Positions 31,266-40,201 of a stretch of 40,201 bases of DNA are shown in pieces. How positions within the stretch are numbered: the first letter of the stretch is position 1; every line of letters starts with the position of its first letter. The position numbers and the translations under genes were made by a program. The DNA is from Clostridia bacterium (GTDB lineage Bacteria > Bacillota > Clostridia > Christensenellales > Borkfalkiaceae). The stretch lies in NCBI GenBank assembly GCA_017471785.1, contig JAFURP010000006.1, positions 1 through 40,201 of the forward strand. Direction: 5' to 3'. The notes under the pieces were generated by a model. That model saw only the letters and a program-made list of their open reading frames with translations. It was not told where the DNA came from and made no database searches.

Positions 31266-33863
31266 ATGGCGCTTTCACAAATGATGCAACATTATCTTGC
31301 AATGAAAGACAAATACAAGGACTGCGTTTTGTTCTACCGCTTAGGCGATTTTTACGAGATGTTTTACGACGACGCGGTGGAGGTATCTCGGCTTCTCGGT
31401 TTAACGCTGACGGGCAGGGATTGCGGGCTTGCCGAGCGCGCGCCGATGTGCGGCATACCGCACCACGCCTCGGAGGAATATATCGCGCAGCTGATTTCCA
31501 AAGGAAAAAAGGTAGCGATCTGCGAGCAGGTTTCCGATCCCAAGGAAAGCGGTAGAGGGCTCGTGGAGCGCGACGTCGTGCGTATCGTATCGGCAGGTAC
31601 GGTGATCGAGGAGGAGTATTTGGACGAGGGGCGAAATAATTATATCGCTTGCGCGTTCAAATCGGAAAAAGGCGTCGGGCTAGCTTGGACGGATATCACG
31701 ACGGGCGAATTTCTCGCACAGGAATTTACGGACGAGACCGCCGTGCAAAACGCGATCGAGCAGCTTGTAAAAATTTCCGCGGCGGAGATCATTTGCAACG
31801 AGGATATGCTGTTGGAGAGCAAGGACGCGAAAGAGGTGGAGCGTAAATTGTTGCCGCCTTTCTCGTGCTATATGCCTTGGGCGTTCAACGTAAAGCACGC
31901 CGAGAAAAATTTGCTCGAACAGTTCAAGGCCCTTTCTTTGGCGGCTTACGGTATCGGTGCAAACGACGATTTGATCGCGGCGGCGGGCGCGCTCGTGGAA
32001 TATTTGCGTGAAACGCAAAAACACTCCCTTGCAAACATCAACTCTATAAAGGTCGTGGACACCAAACGATATATGGAGTTGGATAATATCGCGGTACGAA
32101 ATCTTGAGCTTGTCAAAAACAACGCCGAGGGCAAGGAGTTCGGCTCGTTGCTTTGGGTGCTTAACAAGACGAAAACGGGTATGGGCGCGCGGCTTTTAAG
32201 TCGTATGATACTTTCTCCCTTAAAGGATATCGAGGCGATCAACGAGCGTTTGGACGGCGTAGAGGAGCTTGTAAACGCTTCCGTCGTACGCGTGGGTATG
32301 GGTGAAAACTTGCATACCGTCGGGGACGTTGAGCGGCTTACGGGTAAGATATCTAACCGCAATTTCAATCCTCGGAACTGTCTTGCGCTCGCGAATGCGC
32401 TCAGCGCCCTGCCTACGCTTAAATTGCAGCTCAGCGGTTTTAGCTCAAAAATTTTACGGCAAATCAATGCCGATCTTTTGGACCTGAAAGAGCTTGCCGA
32501 TCTTTTGACGGCGGCGATCGATCCCGACGCGCCGTCGCTCGTGAAGGACGGCGGCTATATTCGCGAGGGCTTCAATCAAGAGCTTGACGAGCTTCGCCAT
32601 ATGAACCAAAACGCCCGCCAAGTCATCAAGGATATCGAAGTGCGCGAACGGGAACGCACGGGCATCAAAACGCTCAAAACAGGCTATAACCGCGTGTTCG
32701 GATATTATATCGAGATCACCAATTCCTTCAAGGATCAAGCGCCCGAGGATTATGTCAGAAAGCAAACGCTTTCCACGGGCGAAAGATATATCACGCAAGA
32801 GCTGAAGGAGCTGGAGGAAAAGGTGTTGACGAGCAGCGAAAAGGCGCTCGTGTTAGAGGCGCGTATCTACGACGGGCTGTTGCAAATGCTCGTGGAAAGG
32901 ATCGAGGACCTGCAAAAGATCGCTTCCGCACTCGCTCGGCTCGATTGTCTCGTTTCGTTGGCTACCGTAGCCAAGGAACGCCGCTATACCCGTCCGAAGA
33001 TAATGGAAAGCGGGTTGCCGCTGAAAATCACCGACGGTCGGCACCCCGTCGTCGAGGCGATCTCCAAGGAACGCTTCATACCCAACGACGCTCTTTTGGA
33101 TAACGGAGAAAACCGTTGCGCGATTATTACCGGTCCGAATATGGCGGGTAAGAGTACCTATATGCGGCAGGTCGCGCTCATAACCTTGATGGCGCACCTC
33201 GGCTCGTTCGTGCCGGCAAGGGAGGCGGAGGTTCCGCTGACCGACCGTATCTTCACGCGCGTAGGCGCAAGCGATAATCTCATATTCGACCAAAGTACTT
33301 TTATGGTGGAAATGACGGAGGTGGCTTCCATCTTGCTTCGCGCAACCAAGGACAGCTTGCTCGTTTTGGACGAGGTGGGCAGGGGTACGAGTACCTACGA
33401 CGGGCTTTCCATCGCTTGGTCGGTCATTGAATTCTTGGCGCAAAATATCCGCGCGAAAACGCTGTTTTCCACCCATTATCACGAACTTACCGAGCTGGAA
33501 AACGATTTGGAGGGCGTTAAAAATTACAAGGTGACCGTCCGCGAATTGAACGGCTCGGTCGTATTTCTGCGTAAGATCGCGAGAGGGGGCGCAAACCGAA
33601 GCTTCGGTATAGAGGTCGCCGCGCTTGCGGGCGTGCCTAAAGAGGTAACGGCGCGCGCAAAGAAGATATTGAAAGCGCTTGAAAGGAACGATTTGCTTTC
33701 GGGCAAGAAAAAGATAACCGATTTTGAGGAAGAGGAAACGGTTGAAAAAACGCTGAGCGAGGTGGAGGAGATCTTGATGGATACCGATATCAACACGCTT
33801 TCGCCCATTCAAGCGTTGATGCTTCTCGGGGATTTGAAGGAAAAATTAAAAGCGGAGAATTGA
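31266..33863 (+). CDS. mutS: DNA mismatch repair protein MutS
   Basis: An 865-residue mismatch sensor. The N-terminal mismatch-binding domain contains the Phe-x-Glu wedge (GDFYEMFYDDA). Connector, lever and clamp domains follow, then the ABC-type ATPase with Walker A GPNMAGKST (623-631), the Walker B region LLVLDEVGRGTSTYDG, and a helix-turn-helix end. The length is normal for MutS1. The gene is 36 nt after miaB and 1 nt before mutL. The ribosome binding site is weak. Confidence 0.97.
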   Translation: MALSQMMQHYLAMKDKYKDCVLFYRLGDFYEMFYDDAVEVSRLLGLTLTGRDCGLAERAPMCGIPHHASEEYIAQLISKGKKVAICEQVSDPKESGRGLVERDVVRIVSAGTVIEEEYLDEGRNNYIACAFKSEKGVGLAWTDITTGEFLAQEFTDETAVQNAIEQLVKISAAEIICNEDMLLESKDAKEVERKLLPPFSCYMPWAFNVKHAEKNLLEQFKALSLAAYGIGANDDLIAAAGALVEYLRETQKHSLANINSIKVVDTKRYMELDNIAVRNLELVKNNAEGKEFGSLLWVLNKTKTGMGARLLSRMILSPLKDIEAINERLDGVEELVNASVVRVGMGENLHTVGDVERLTGKISNRNFNPRNCLALANALSALPTLKLQLSGFSSKILRQINADLLDLKELADLLTAAIDPDAPSLVKDGGYIREGFNQELDELRHMNQNARQVIKDIEVRERERTGIKTLKTGYNRVFGYYIEITNSFKDQAPEDYVRKQTLSTGERYITQELKELEEKVLTSSEKALVLEARIYDGLLQMLVERIEDLQKIASALARLDCLVSLATVAKERRYTRPKIMESGLPLKITDGRHPVVEAISKERFIPNDALLDNGENRCAIITGPNMAGKSTYMRQVALITLMAHLGSFVPAREAEVPLTDRIFTRVGASDNLIFDQSTFMVEMTEVASILLRATKDSLLVLDEVGRGTSTYDGLSIAWSVIEFLAQNIRAKTLFSTHYHELTELENDLEGVKNYKVTVRELNGSVVFLRKIARGGANRSFGIEVAALAGVPKEVTARAKKILKALERNDLLSGKKKITDFEEEETVEKTLSEVEEILMDTDINTLSPIQALMLLGDLKEKLKAEN

Positions 33864-33864
33864 T

Positions 33865-36027
33865 ATGTCGAAAATCAATATTCTACCTGCAAAGGTGTAT
33901 AACCGAATAGCGGCGGGCGAGGTAGTAGATCGTCCGTATTCCGTCGTAAAAGAATTGGTCGAAAACGCGATCGACGCAGGGGCTACGGAGATCGAAATAT
34001 ACGTAGAAAAGGGCGGCAAGCAGCTTATTCGCGTGGTGGACAACGGCTCGGGTATCGAGCGCGACGATTTGCACGCGGCGTTTATGCCGCACGCGACGAG
34101 CAAGATTGCTAAGGCGGAGGATCTGGAGAATATCCTTACGCTCGGTTTCCGCGGCGAGGCGGTGGCTTCGATCGCTTCCGTTTCCAAAATGACGATCACC
34201 TCCAAAACGGCGGAGGGCAAATGCTATCGGCTGAGCTCCACGGGCGGCAATTTGGGGGAGATCGCGGAAGCGGCAAGCGGCGCAAGGGGTACGGACGTGA
34301 CCGTAGAAGATCTTTTTTTCAATACCCCCGTACGCTTGGATTTCTTGAAATCGGATAAAGCGGAGGAGGCGGATATCACCACCTTTATCGCGCGGTTTAT
34401 ACTGAACCGTTCGGATATTGCGTTTACCTATCATCTCAACGGTAAAAAGGAGCTGCAATCGTTCGGCGGCGGCGACGAGGAGGCGATGGTTTGCGTTTAC
34501 GGTGCGTCTATTTTGGATAATTGCTATAAGCTCGACGCGGAAAAACACGGCGTTCGTATCCGCGGTTATATCAGCAATCAAAACTTTTTCAAGTCGAATA
34601 AAAGCTATCAATCCGTATTTTTGAACAGTAGATATATTTTGAACGCAACGATCTCCTCGGCGATCACGGGCGCGTATTCGGGATATGCGATGAAACGCCA
34701 ATATCCTTTTTACGTATTGCATATCGAGCTGCCTCCGCAAACGGTTGACGTGAACGTCCATCCCAATAAGACGGACGTGCGTTTTGCGAACAATCAGCTG
34801 GTTTACGGGTGTATCTATTCGGTTATTTCCGCCGTTTTGGACGGTCAATCCAAGGCGCTCGATTACGTCGTGCCAAACGCAAACGAAGTCGCCGCGCCGA
34901 CGGCGGAGAAACGGACGGAAAGGATTTCGGCGGCTTCCTTACGCGAAATGCGCTTGGAGGAAACGGAACGGGAGGATACCGTAGGCAAGACCATTTCCGA
35001 CGGTATCTTGGAAACGGCGAAAGCCGAGCCTGTGAAAACGGCGCCCAAAACCAATTCCGTGTTCGGCTTTGAAACCATCTCCTACGAGGACGCGAAAAGG
35101 GAGATCGAGCTTTGTAAGCCGCGTTTTTCTTTGCGTGATACGGAGCCTGTCGCAAAGCAAGAGAACGTGCCGTCGAAAGGCGTAACGCCCTTGTCCGATA
35201 TCGGTGAATATCGTCCCGAATGGGGCGCGCCCACGCGTAAAAATACCGCGCAAGCCTCGCAAAAGCGCAAAAGCGATCCCGAAAAATTATTGAAGCAATT
35301 TCCCGGTCTTTATTTCGAGCGCACGGTATTAGAGGTGGATGACCCTGCTTTTGAAAAGGCAAAAGCGGAGGGCAAGGAAGAGGATTATTTCGAAGCGAAT
35401 AAACGGTATTTGGAAGAGCTTGACAGGCAGGCGAAGCAAAATAAGATCGAGGTAGCCTCCTGCAAATACGCAGGGAAGCTGTTTAATACCTATTTACTGT
35501 ACGAGCGCGGCGAGGAGGTATATATCATCGACCAGCACGCGGCGCACGAAAGGTTGATCTTCGATCGGTTAAAGGCGCAAATGCAAAACCGTAGCGTTGT
35601 CCGTCAGCCTATGCTGTTGCCGTTTGAATTGCAGGTAAACGCCTTTGAGGCGGCGTTTATCCGCGAGCAGTTGAAAGCGATCGAGGAGATGGGATTTGAC
35701 GTGCAAGACGACGGGAGCAATTGCTTTAAGGTGTATTCCATTCCCGCCGACCTGCAAAATATCGATTTGACGATGTTTTTCAATTCCATTTTAGGCGATT
35801 TGCATAACTATCGGGCGATTAAGTTGGAGGAGATCTTAAAGGACAAATTAGCTTCCGCGGCTTGTAAAGCGGCGGTGAAGGGCGGTATGGACTTAACGCA
35901 AGAGGAAGCGGAGGCGCTTTTGGTGCAAATGGACGGGGATATGGGCTTGAAATGTCCTCACGGTAGACCCGTCGTCGTAAAAATGACGCGTACGCAGCTC
36001 GAAAAAACGTTTAAGAGGATCGTATGA
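33865..36027 (+). CDS. mutL: DNA mismatch repair protein MutL
   Basis: A 720-residue GHKL ATPase and nicking endonuclease. ATP-binding motifs are ELVENAIDAGA, DNGSGI and GFRGEA. A long charged linker (about 335-515) carries no motif. The C-terminal metal-binding motif DQHAAHER starts at D556; it ends in Asp where the family motif DQHAx2Ex4E has Glu. CPHGRP follows at 697-702. An endonuclease-type MutL fits the absence of methyl-directed repair (MutH) in this group. The stop overlaps the miaA start (ATGA). Confidence 0.97.
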   Translation: MSKINILPAKVYNRIAAGEVVDRPYSVVKELVENAIDAGATEIEIYVEKGGKQLIRVVDNGSGIERDDLHAAFMPHATSKIAKAEDLENILTLGFRGEAVASIASVSKMTITSKTAEGKCYRLSSTGGNLGEIAEAASGARGTDVTVEDLFFNTPVRLDFLKSDKAEEADITTFIARFILNRSDIAFTYHLNGKKELQSFGGGDEEAMVCVYGASILDNCYKLDAEKHGVRIRGYISNQNFFKSNKSYQSVFLNSRYILNATISSAITGAYSGYAMKRQYPFYVLHIELPPQTVDVNVHPNKTDVRFANNQLVYGCIYSVISAVLDGQSKALDYVVPNANEVAAPTAEKRTERISAASLREMRLEETEREDTVGKTISDGILETAKAEPVKTAPKTNSVFGFETISYEDAKREIELCKPRFSLRDTEPVAKQENVPSKGVTPLSDIGEYRPEWGAPTRKNTAQASQKRKSDPEKLLKQFPGLYFERTVLEVDDPAFEKAKAEGKEEDYFEANKRYLEELDRQAKQNKIEVASCKYAGKLFNTYLLYERGEEVYIIDQHAAHERLIFDRLKAQMQNRSVVRQPMLLPFELQVNAFEAAFIREQLKAIEEMGFDVQDDGSNCFKVYSIPADLQNIDLTMFFNSILGDLHNYRAIKLEEILKDKLASAACKAAVKGGMDLTQEEAEALLVQMDGDMGLKCPHGRPVVVKMTRTQLEKTFKRIV

Positions 36028-36923
36028 CGCCCAAGGTCTTGGTTATTTGCGGACCGACGGCTTCGGGAAAGACGGCGTTATCCGTTGCGTGCGCTCAAAA
36101 ATTAAATACGGAGATCGTTTCCGCCGATTCGCTACTCGTATATCAAGGCTTGGATATCGGTACGGCGAAGCCGAGCAAAGAGGAACGGGGCGGCGTTAAA
36201 CATCATATGATCGATACCGTTTCGCCCCAAGCGAGCTTTTCCGTCAGCGATTACGAAGCGGCGGCGCTTCCGATCGTGGAAAGCTTGCTTTCGCAGGGAA
36301 AAACGCCCGTTATATGCGGCGGCACGGGCTTTTATATCAACGCTCTATTATATAAAAGTCAATTCGGCGGCGCAGGTGCAAACGCCGAAATTCGCGAGAA
36401 ATACGAGCAAATCCTTACGCAATACGGCAAGGAGCGTTTGCATAAAATTCTTGAAGATAAGGACCCCGAAAGCGCGAAAATATTGCACGAAAACGATACG
36501 AAACGGGTGATTAGGGCGCTTGAGATCTACGATACGACGGGTAGACCCAAATCGGAGCAAAAGGATACGCTTACGCCCCGTTTCGATTTTGCGGCGGTTT
36601 CAATCGATTATCCGCGCGAAGCTCTTTACGAACGGATCAATTTACGCGTAGAGCAAATGTTTTCGGACGGCTTAATGACCGAAGTGCGTGGATTGCTCGC
36701 GAGCGGTGTAGAGCGCGACGCGCAATGTATGCAAGGGATCGGATATAAAGAGATCGTAGAGGGAGTCGAAAAGGGTTTTTCCTTGGAAGAGATCAAAGAG
36801 CTGATCAAAAAGAATACGCGCAATTATGCCAAGCGCCAAATTACTTTCTTCAAGCGTATGCAAAACCATTACGCCCTGTACCCGCAAAAGGCGACGGTGG
36901 AGGAGGTATTAAACCTCCTATAA
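36024..36923 (+). CDS. miaA: tRNA dimethylallyltransferase MiaA
   Basis: A 299-residue enzyme that transfers dimethylallyl to A37 of tRNAs reading UNN codons, the step before MiaB. The P-loop GPTASGKT is at residues 10-17, followed by SADSLLVYQGLDIGTAKPS and GGTGFYINALL. The ATG overlaps the mutL stop by 4 nt, indicating translational coupling. In many Firmicutes hfq follows miaA; here a 37-bp repeat pair lies in that position. Confidence 0.97.
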   Translation: MTPKVLVICGPTASGKTALSVACAQKLNTEIVSADSLLVYQGLDIGTAKPSKEERGGVKHHMIDTVSPQASFSVSDYEAAALPIVESLLSQGKTPVICGGTGFYINALLYKSQFGGAGANAEIREKYEQILTQYGKERLHKILEDKDPESAKILHENDTKRVIRALEIYDTTGRPKSEQKDTLTPRFDFAAVSIDYPREALYERINLRVEQMFSDGLMTEVRGLLASGVERDAQCMQGIGYKEIVEGVEKGFSLEEIKELIKKNTRNYAKRQITFFKRMQNHYALYPQKATVEEVLNLL

Positions 36924-36938
36924 CGCCTTAAAACGACC

Positions 36939-36975
36939 TACTATGCCTGTCATAATACCTATGTGTGGCATAGTA
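36939..36975 (+). repeat. 37-bp quasi-palindromic repeat, copy 3
   Basis: It matches the reverse complement of 11038-11074 at 31 of 37 positions. Its ends TACTATGCC and GGCATAGTA form a perfect 9-bp inverted repeat, so the transcript can fold as a hairpin between miaA and ynbB. Confidence 0.75.
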
Positions 36976-37011
36976 TCAACGTCAGACATAGTAATTATGT
37001 GTGGCGTAATA
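36975..37011 (+). repeat. 37-bp quasi-palindromic repeat, copy 4
   Basis: A second unit in direct tandem with copy 3 at a 36-bp period (25 of 36 matches). The best conserved part is ATGTGTGGCATAGTA against ATGTGTGGCGTAATA. It reaches to 22 nt before the ynbB start. Confidence 0.6.
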
Positions 37012-37033
37012 ATAAAAAACACGGAGAAAACCA

Positions 37034-38260
37034 ATGACGGTAGAAGAGCTTATCAAGGATAGCGAAGAAAAGCTTGTCGGACACTTCAAAAAAGCGGACG
37101 AGATCAGCGAATATAATCAAGAAAAGGTATTGAAGGCCTTTAATAAACGTTCGATCGCGTTGCGGCATTTCAATTCCACGACGGGCTACGGCTACGGCGA
37201 CGACGGAAGATACGCGCTCGGCGAGGTATACGCCGAGGCTTTGGGGGCGGAAACGGGGATCGTTTCGCCTGCACTTCTTAGCGGTACGCACGCGTTGACG
37301 GTGGCGCTGTTCGGCGTGCTTCGTACGGGGGATAGCGTGCTTTGCGTGTCGGGAATGCCTTACGATACCTTACGAGGCGTGATCTACGGCGAGGGAAACG
37401 GGTCGTTAAAGGATTTTGGGATATCCTTCGATTGCGTTGCGTTGACCGAAAGCGGAAAATTCGATACGGAGGCGATAAAAAAAGAATACGCTCGCCTTGA
37501 AAAATCGCTGAAAATGATCTATATACAGCGTTCGCGCGGCTACGAGCTTCGCGACGCGTTCACCGTGCAGGAGATCAAAGAAATATGCGATTTCGTGCGC
37601 GGCTTGGGCTTTACGGGGTGTATTTTCGTCGATAATTGCTACGGAGAGTTCGTGGAAAAGCAAGAGCCTTGCGAGGTAGGCGCGGATATCGCCGTTGGCT
37701 CGTTGATCAAAAACCCCGGCGGTGGCTTAGCGCCGACGGGCGGCTATATCGTGGGAAAGGCGGAATATATCGATAATATCGGCAGGCGGCTCACGGCGCC
37801 GTCCATCGGCAACGAGGTTGGCTCGTACGCGTACGGATATCGGCTTTTCTATCAAGGCTTATTCCTTGCGCCGCACACCGTCAATCAAGCGATAAAGGGG
37901 AGTTTTTTGATCGGCAAATGTATGGAAACGCTCGGCTACGAGAATTTTCCCAAGCTGGATAAAACGCCGTCGGATATCACGCGCGCCATTCGCTTCGATA
38001 CGGCGGAGCAGCTTTGCGCGTTTATCCAATCGGTACAGGAAGCCTCGCCCGTCGATAGCTTCGTAACCTTGGAGCCTTGGGATATGCCGGGGTACGACAG
38101 CAAAGTTATTATGGCGGCAGGCTGTTTCGTCGAGGGCTCGTCGATCGAGCTTTCCGCCGACGCACCCGTAAAAGAGCCGTATACGGCGTATTTTCAAGGT
38201 GGCTTGACCTACGAGCATTGTAAATACGCGCTCAAAAAGATGCTTGCTAAATTGATGTAA
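37034..38260 (+). CDS. ynbB: PLP-dependent methionine gamma-lyase-like protein (YnbB / aluminium-resistance family)
   Basis: A 408-residue PLP-fold protein of the family annotated in Bacillus as YnbB. Conserved parts are RHFNSTTGYGYGDDGR, GTHALTVALFG, VDNCYGEF, and the presumed PLP lysine K226 in GSLIKNPGGG. Substrate and pathway are not established. GGAG precedes the ATG. In Bacillus the order miaA-hfq-hflX-ynbB is typical; here hfq and hflX are missing between miaA and ynbB. It probably belongs to the same transcript as miaA unless the repeat pair interrupts it. Confidence 0.88.
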   Translation: MTVEELIKDSEEKLVGHFKKADEISEYNQEKVLKAFNKRSIALRHFNSTTGYGYGDDGRYALGEVYAEALGAETGIVSPALLSGTHALTVALFGVLRTGDSVLCVSGMPYDTLRGVIYGEGNGSLKDFGISFDCVALTESGKFDTEAIKKEYARLEKSLKMIYIQRSRGYELRDAFTVQEIKEICDFVRGLGFTGCIFVDNCYGEFVEKQEPCEVGADIAVGSLIKNPGGGLAPTGGYIVGKAEYIDNIGRRLTAPSIGNEVGSYAYGYRLFYQGLFLAPHTVNQAIKGSFLIGKCMETLGYENFPKLDKTPSDITRAIRFDTAEQLCAFIQSVQEASPVDSFVTLEPWDMPGYDSKVIMAAGCFVEGSSIELSADAPVKEPYTAYFQGGLTYEHCKYALKKMLAKLM

Positions 38261-38267
38261 AAAATTT

Positions 38268-38310
38268 TTATTATAAAAGCCACGCTTTTTGAGCGTGGCT
38301 TTTATAATAA
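38268..38310. terminator. Bidirectional terminator between ynbB and ung
   Basis: A perfect 19-bp inverted repeat (core AAAAGCCACGCT / AGCGTGGCTTTT) with a 5-nt loop, flanked by A/T runs on both sides. Confidence 0.9.
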
Positions 38311-38318
38311 AATATAAA

Positions 38319-38987
38319 CTATTTCGTTAGATCCCAATCGATAGGCGAAATGCCTTTGGATAAAAGGTATTCGTTCGTTTTAGAGAAATGCTTGCAGCCG
38401 AAAAATCCGTTGTACGCCGAAAGGGGCGAGGGGTGCGCACATTCCAAGATCAAGTGCTTCGACGTATCGACGAGCGGCTTCTTGCTCCGCGCGTTACCGC
38501 CCCAAAGAATAAATACGACGTTTTCTTTTTCGTCTGAGATGAGCTTGATCACGCTGTCCGTAAACCACGCCCAACCGCATTTCGCGTGCGAATTGGCTTG
38601 ATGCGCCCGAACGGTCAAGGCGGTGTTCAAAAGCAATACGCCCTCCTTTGCCCATTTGGTCAAATTACCCGATTTGGGCAAATCGCAACCGATATCCGAC
38701 TTGAGCTCCTTAAAAATATTTTCCAGCGACGGCGGTTTTTGGATACCGTCTTGTACGGAAAAACAAAGCCCGTGCGCCTGACCCTCGTTATGATAGGGGT
38801 CTTGCCCCAAAATAACCGCTTTTACGCCCGAAAAAGGGGTAAAACGGAAACAGTTATATAAATCGTACATATCGGGATATACCACGTGATTGCGGTATTC
38901 CTCGATCAAAAATCGACGGATTTTTTGATATCGCTCGTCCGCAAAAAGCGGCGCAAGTCGTTCGTTCCAATCGCCTAAATCGACCAT
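38319..38987 (-). CDS. ung: Uracil-DNA glycosylase (family 1)
   Basis: A 222-residue repair enzyme that removes uracil from DNA. It carries the water-activating motif GQDPYH (D63), FTPF upstream, the uracil-binding LLLNTALTVR and the intercalation loop HPSPLS. The length is standard. AAGGAGG lies just before the ATG. It is 25 nt downstream of mtnN on the same strand. Confidence 0.97.
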   Translation of the reverse strand: MVDLGDWNERLAPLFADERYQKIRRFLIEEYRNHVVYPDMYDLYNCFRFTPFSGVKAVILGQDPYHNEGQAHGLCFSVQDGIQKPPSLENIFKELKSDIGCDLPKSGNLTKWAKEGVLLLNTALTVRAHQANSHAKCGWAWFTDSVIKLISDEKENVVFILWGGNARSKKPLVDTSKHLILECAHPSPLSAYNGFFGCKHFSKTNEYLLSKGISPIDWDLTK

Positions 38988-39012
38988 ACTTTCCTCCTTG
39001 GTAAAACTTCTC

Positions 39013-39669
39013 TTATAATTGTTCGAAGATAGCGGGTAAAGCCGCTTTCAAATTTTGAAGCGCCTTGTCCTTATTGACCAAAAACTGCTCGGTGGTGCTA
39101 CCGCTGCCGGCGACGTCGGAAATGGCTTTTACGGAATATACGGGCAGCTTTGCCGCGTACGCCGCTTGTACGACCGCCGCGCCCTCCATATCCCGAATAT
39201 CCGCTTTCAGCTCCTCCGTCAACAGCGCGTAATCGGCGGGGGAGTCGTTGAAACGGTCGGAGGTGCCGAGGCTTCTCGTTTCGTAAGGCAGCTTCAATAA
39301 ATTGAGCGCAAGATAGTTTTCCGTGTATTCGTCCAAAGTCCCGATCTTCGTGCCGTTGAGCTGGGTCAGATCGAAATCGAATTGTACCGCAAAGGCGATT
39401 TGATAAACGCCGCAAAGCGCCGTTTTATCGTTCAAACCACCGGCTACGCCGAAATTGAGTAGTTTTTCCGCGTCGAATTTACTCACGAGAAGCTGTGTTC
39501 CGAGCGCGGCGTTTACCTTGCCTACGCCGCATACGCATACGGCGACGTCTTTTCCGTACGCCTTACCTACGCATACCTTTTTTCCGCTCACCGTCAAACA
39601 CCGTTCTACTTTCATTTCGCTAAGGAGAATATCCGCCTCGCTTTGCATAGCTATCACTGCACCGATCAT
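39013..39669 (-). CDS. mtnN: 5'-methylthioadenosine/S-adenosylhomocysteine nucleosidase
   Basis: A 218-residue enzyme that cleaves adenine from MTA and SAH, clearing products of radical SAM and methylation reactions. Features are IGAVIAMQSEAD at the start, a glycine-rich VCGVGKVNAAL, FGVAGGL, RDMEGAAVVQAA, and the catalytic Asp in ISDVAGSGS. ATG 39669 fits the family start and has AGGTGA upstream; an in-frame GTG at 39678 adds three residues. It lies between the phosphopantetheinyl transferase gene and ung on the minus strand. Confidence 0.92.
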   Translation of the reverse strand: MIGAVIAMQSEADILLSEMKVERCLTVSGKKVCVGKAYGKDVAVCVCGVGKVNAALGTQLLVSKFDAEKLLNFGVAGGLNDKTALCGVYQIAFAVQFDFDLTQLNGTKIGTLDEYTENYLALNLLKLPYETRSLGTSDRFNDSPADYALLTEELKADIRDMEGAAVVQAAYAAKLPVYSVKAISDVAGSGSTTEQFLVNKDKALQNLKAALPAIFEQL

Positions 39670-39714
39670 ATTGTTCACCTATACCTTTTTAGTTGTGTTT
39701 ATTTTTGAAATATG

Positions 39715-40201
39715 TTATAATAAAATCGTTTCCGCTCGGGAAAAATCTCTTTCCGAGGTTACGGCGACTACGAACCCGTCGAAAGCGGGGAACGCCGTGT
39801 AAACGGGCAATCGGATTTCTCCGTAAACGATTTTTCCGTCTACGAATTGCAGCTTACGGAAATCACGGGCAAGACTGCCGCCCAGCCACTTCACCGCGCT
39901 TTCCTTAGCGGTAAAATTCCGTAAAAACGCTTGCTTGGAGTTTATCTCCTCGCGTTCGGTATCCGAAAAACGTTTGATTATGGGTAAGTAATCGACTTGC
40001 TTGTCAAGACGTTCCGCGTCGATCCCCACGTTTTCGTCACAAAAGGCGATAAACAGCGCGTCTTTGGTATGCGAAACGGAAAAAAAGAGGGGAATATCTT
40101 TGCCCTTTTCCAAATACGGTTTTCCATTTTCCGTACGCAGTATCGCCGCGTTTTCGACGTCGAAATATTCGGCTAAAATTTTTTGCACCGCGTTTTCCGA
40201 G
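39715..40201 (-). CDS. 4'-phosphopantetheinyl transferase, Sfp type (5' end outside window)
   Basis: At least 162 residues are present; the reading frame stays open to the window edge, so the N-terminus is missing. It transfers phosphopantetheine from CoA to a carrier-protein serine. Sfp-family motifs are FSVSHTKDALFIAF, VGIDAERL (metal-binding D and E) and FTAKESAVKWLGG. The Sfp type (about 200-230 aa) is more likely than AcpS (about 120 aa). It could serve acyl carrier protein or a peptide/polyketide synthase. A GTG at 40188 gives a shorter ORF but has no special support as a start. Confidence 0.85.
   Translation of the reverse strand, partial: SENAVQKILAEYFDVENAAILRTENGKPYLEKGKDIPLFFSVSHTKDALFIAFCDENVGIDAERLDKQVDYLPIIKRFSDTEREEINSKQAFLRNFTAKESAVKWLGGSLARDFRKLQFVDGKIVYGEIRLPVYTAFPAFDGFVVAVTSERDFSRAETILL

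Overview
The window looks like a chromosomal segment of a spore-forming, low-abundance-type Clostridia (Bacillota), probably an uncultured gut lineage. The evidence is a sigma-K gene with a pro-sequence, canonical AGGAGG ribosome binding sites, TTGACA/TATAAT promoters with 17-bp spacers, a class A RNase P RNA, the GGGtGRT/NifU-like pair, and the Firmicute order miaB-mutS-mutL-miaA-ynbB. No species can be named from the sequence.

Layout. (1) Bases 1-2840 are AT-rich and unlike the rest. They hold about 1 kb of gene-free, hairpin-rich DNA, then a defense-type (UG/Abi/DRT-like) reverse transcriptase, and end in the 3' half of a tRNA-Arg(CCU) from the anticodon loop to CCA. This fits the right end of an integrated genomic island. 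A 134-base imperfect hairpin upstream of the RT is the best candidate for an undescribed RT-associated RNA. (2) 3-10.5 kb: fucI, a ferritin-like protein, plsC with a zinc ribbon, a GltS-type symporter and pyk. (3) 10.6-14.3 kb: rnpB, sigK, the GGGtGRT operon and tRNA-Val(GAC), which is followed by two 108-bp tandem units built from its own 3' half. (4) 14.4-19.1 kb: a divergent pair, a membrane-anchored PadR/coiled-coil protein against an acyl-ACP thioesterase plus argJ.

(5) 19.1-27.5 kb is a probable operon: leader peptide and attenuator, carA, carB fused to dapF, a small membrane protein, a NifS-type desulfurase and thiI. CarA has lost the catalytic Cys and His of its glutaminase site, and the DapF domain has lost one of its two catalytic Cys. 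The leader resembles the enterobacterial pyrBI attenuator: a leader ORF, a U-rich tract, and a stop codon inside the terminator stem. (6) 27.5-38.3 kb: a class A PBP, then miaB-mutS-mutL-miaA-ynbB. (7) 38.3-40.2 kb: ung, mtnN and the 3' part of an Sfp-type phosphopantetheinyl transferase, all on the minus strand.

A family of 37-bp quasi-palindromic repeats occurs at two intergenic sites 26 kb apart (11.0-11.1 kb and 36.9-37.0 kb). Promoters, terminators and repeats were read by eye. Family assignments come from recognised motifs, not from database searches.
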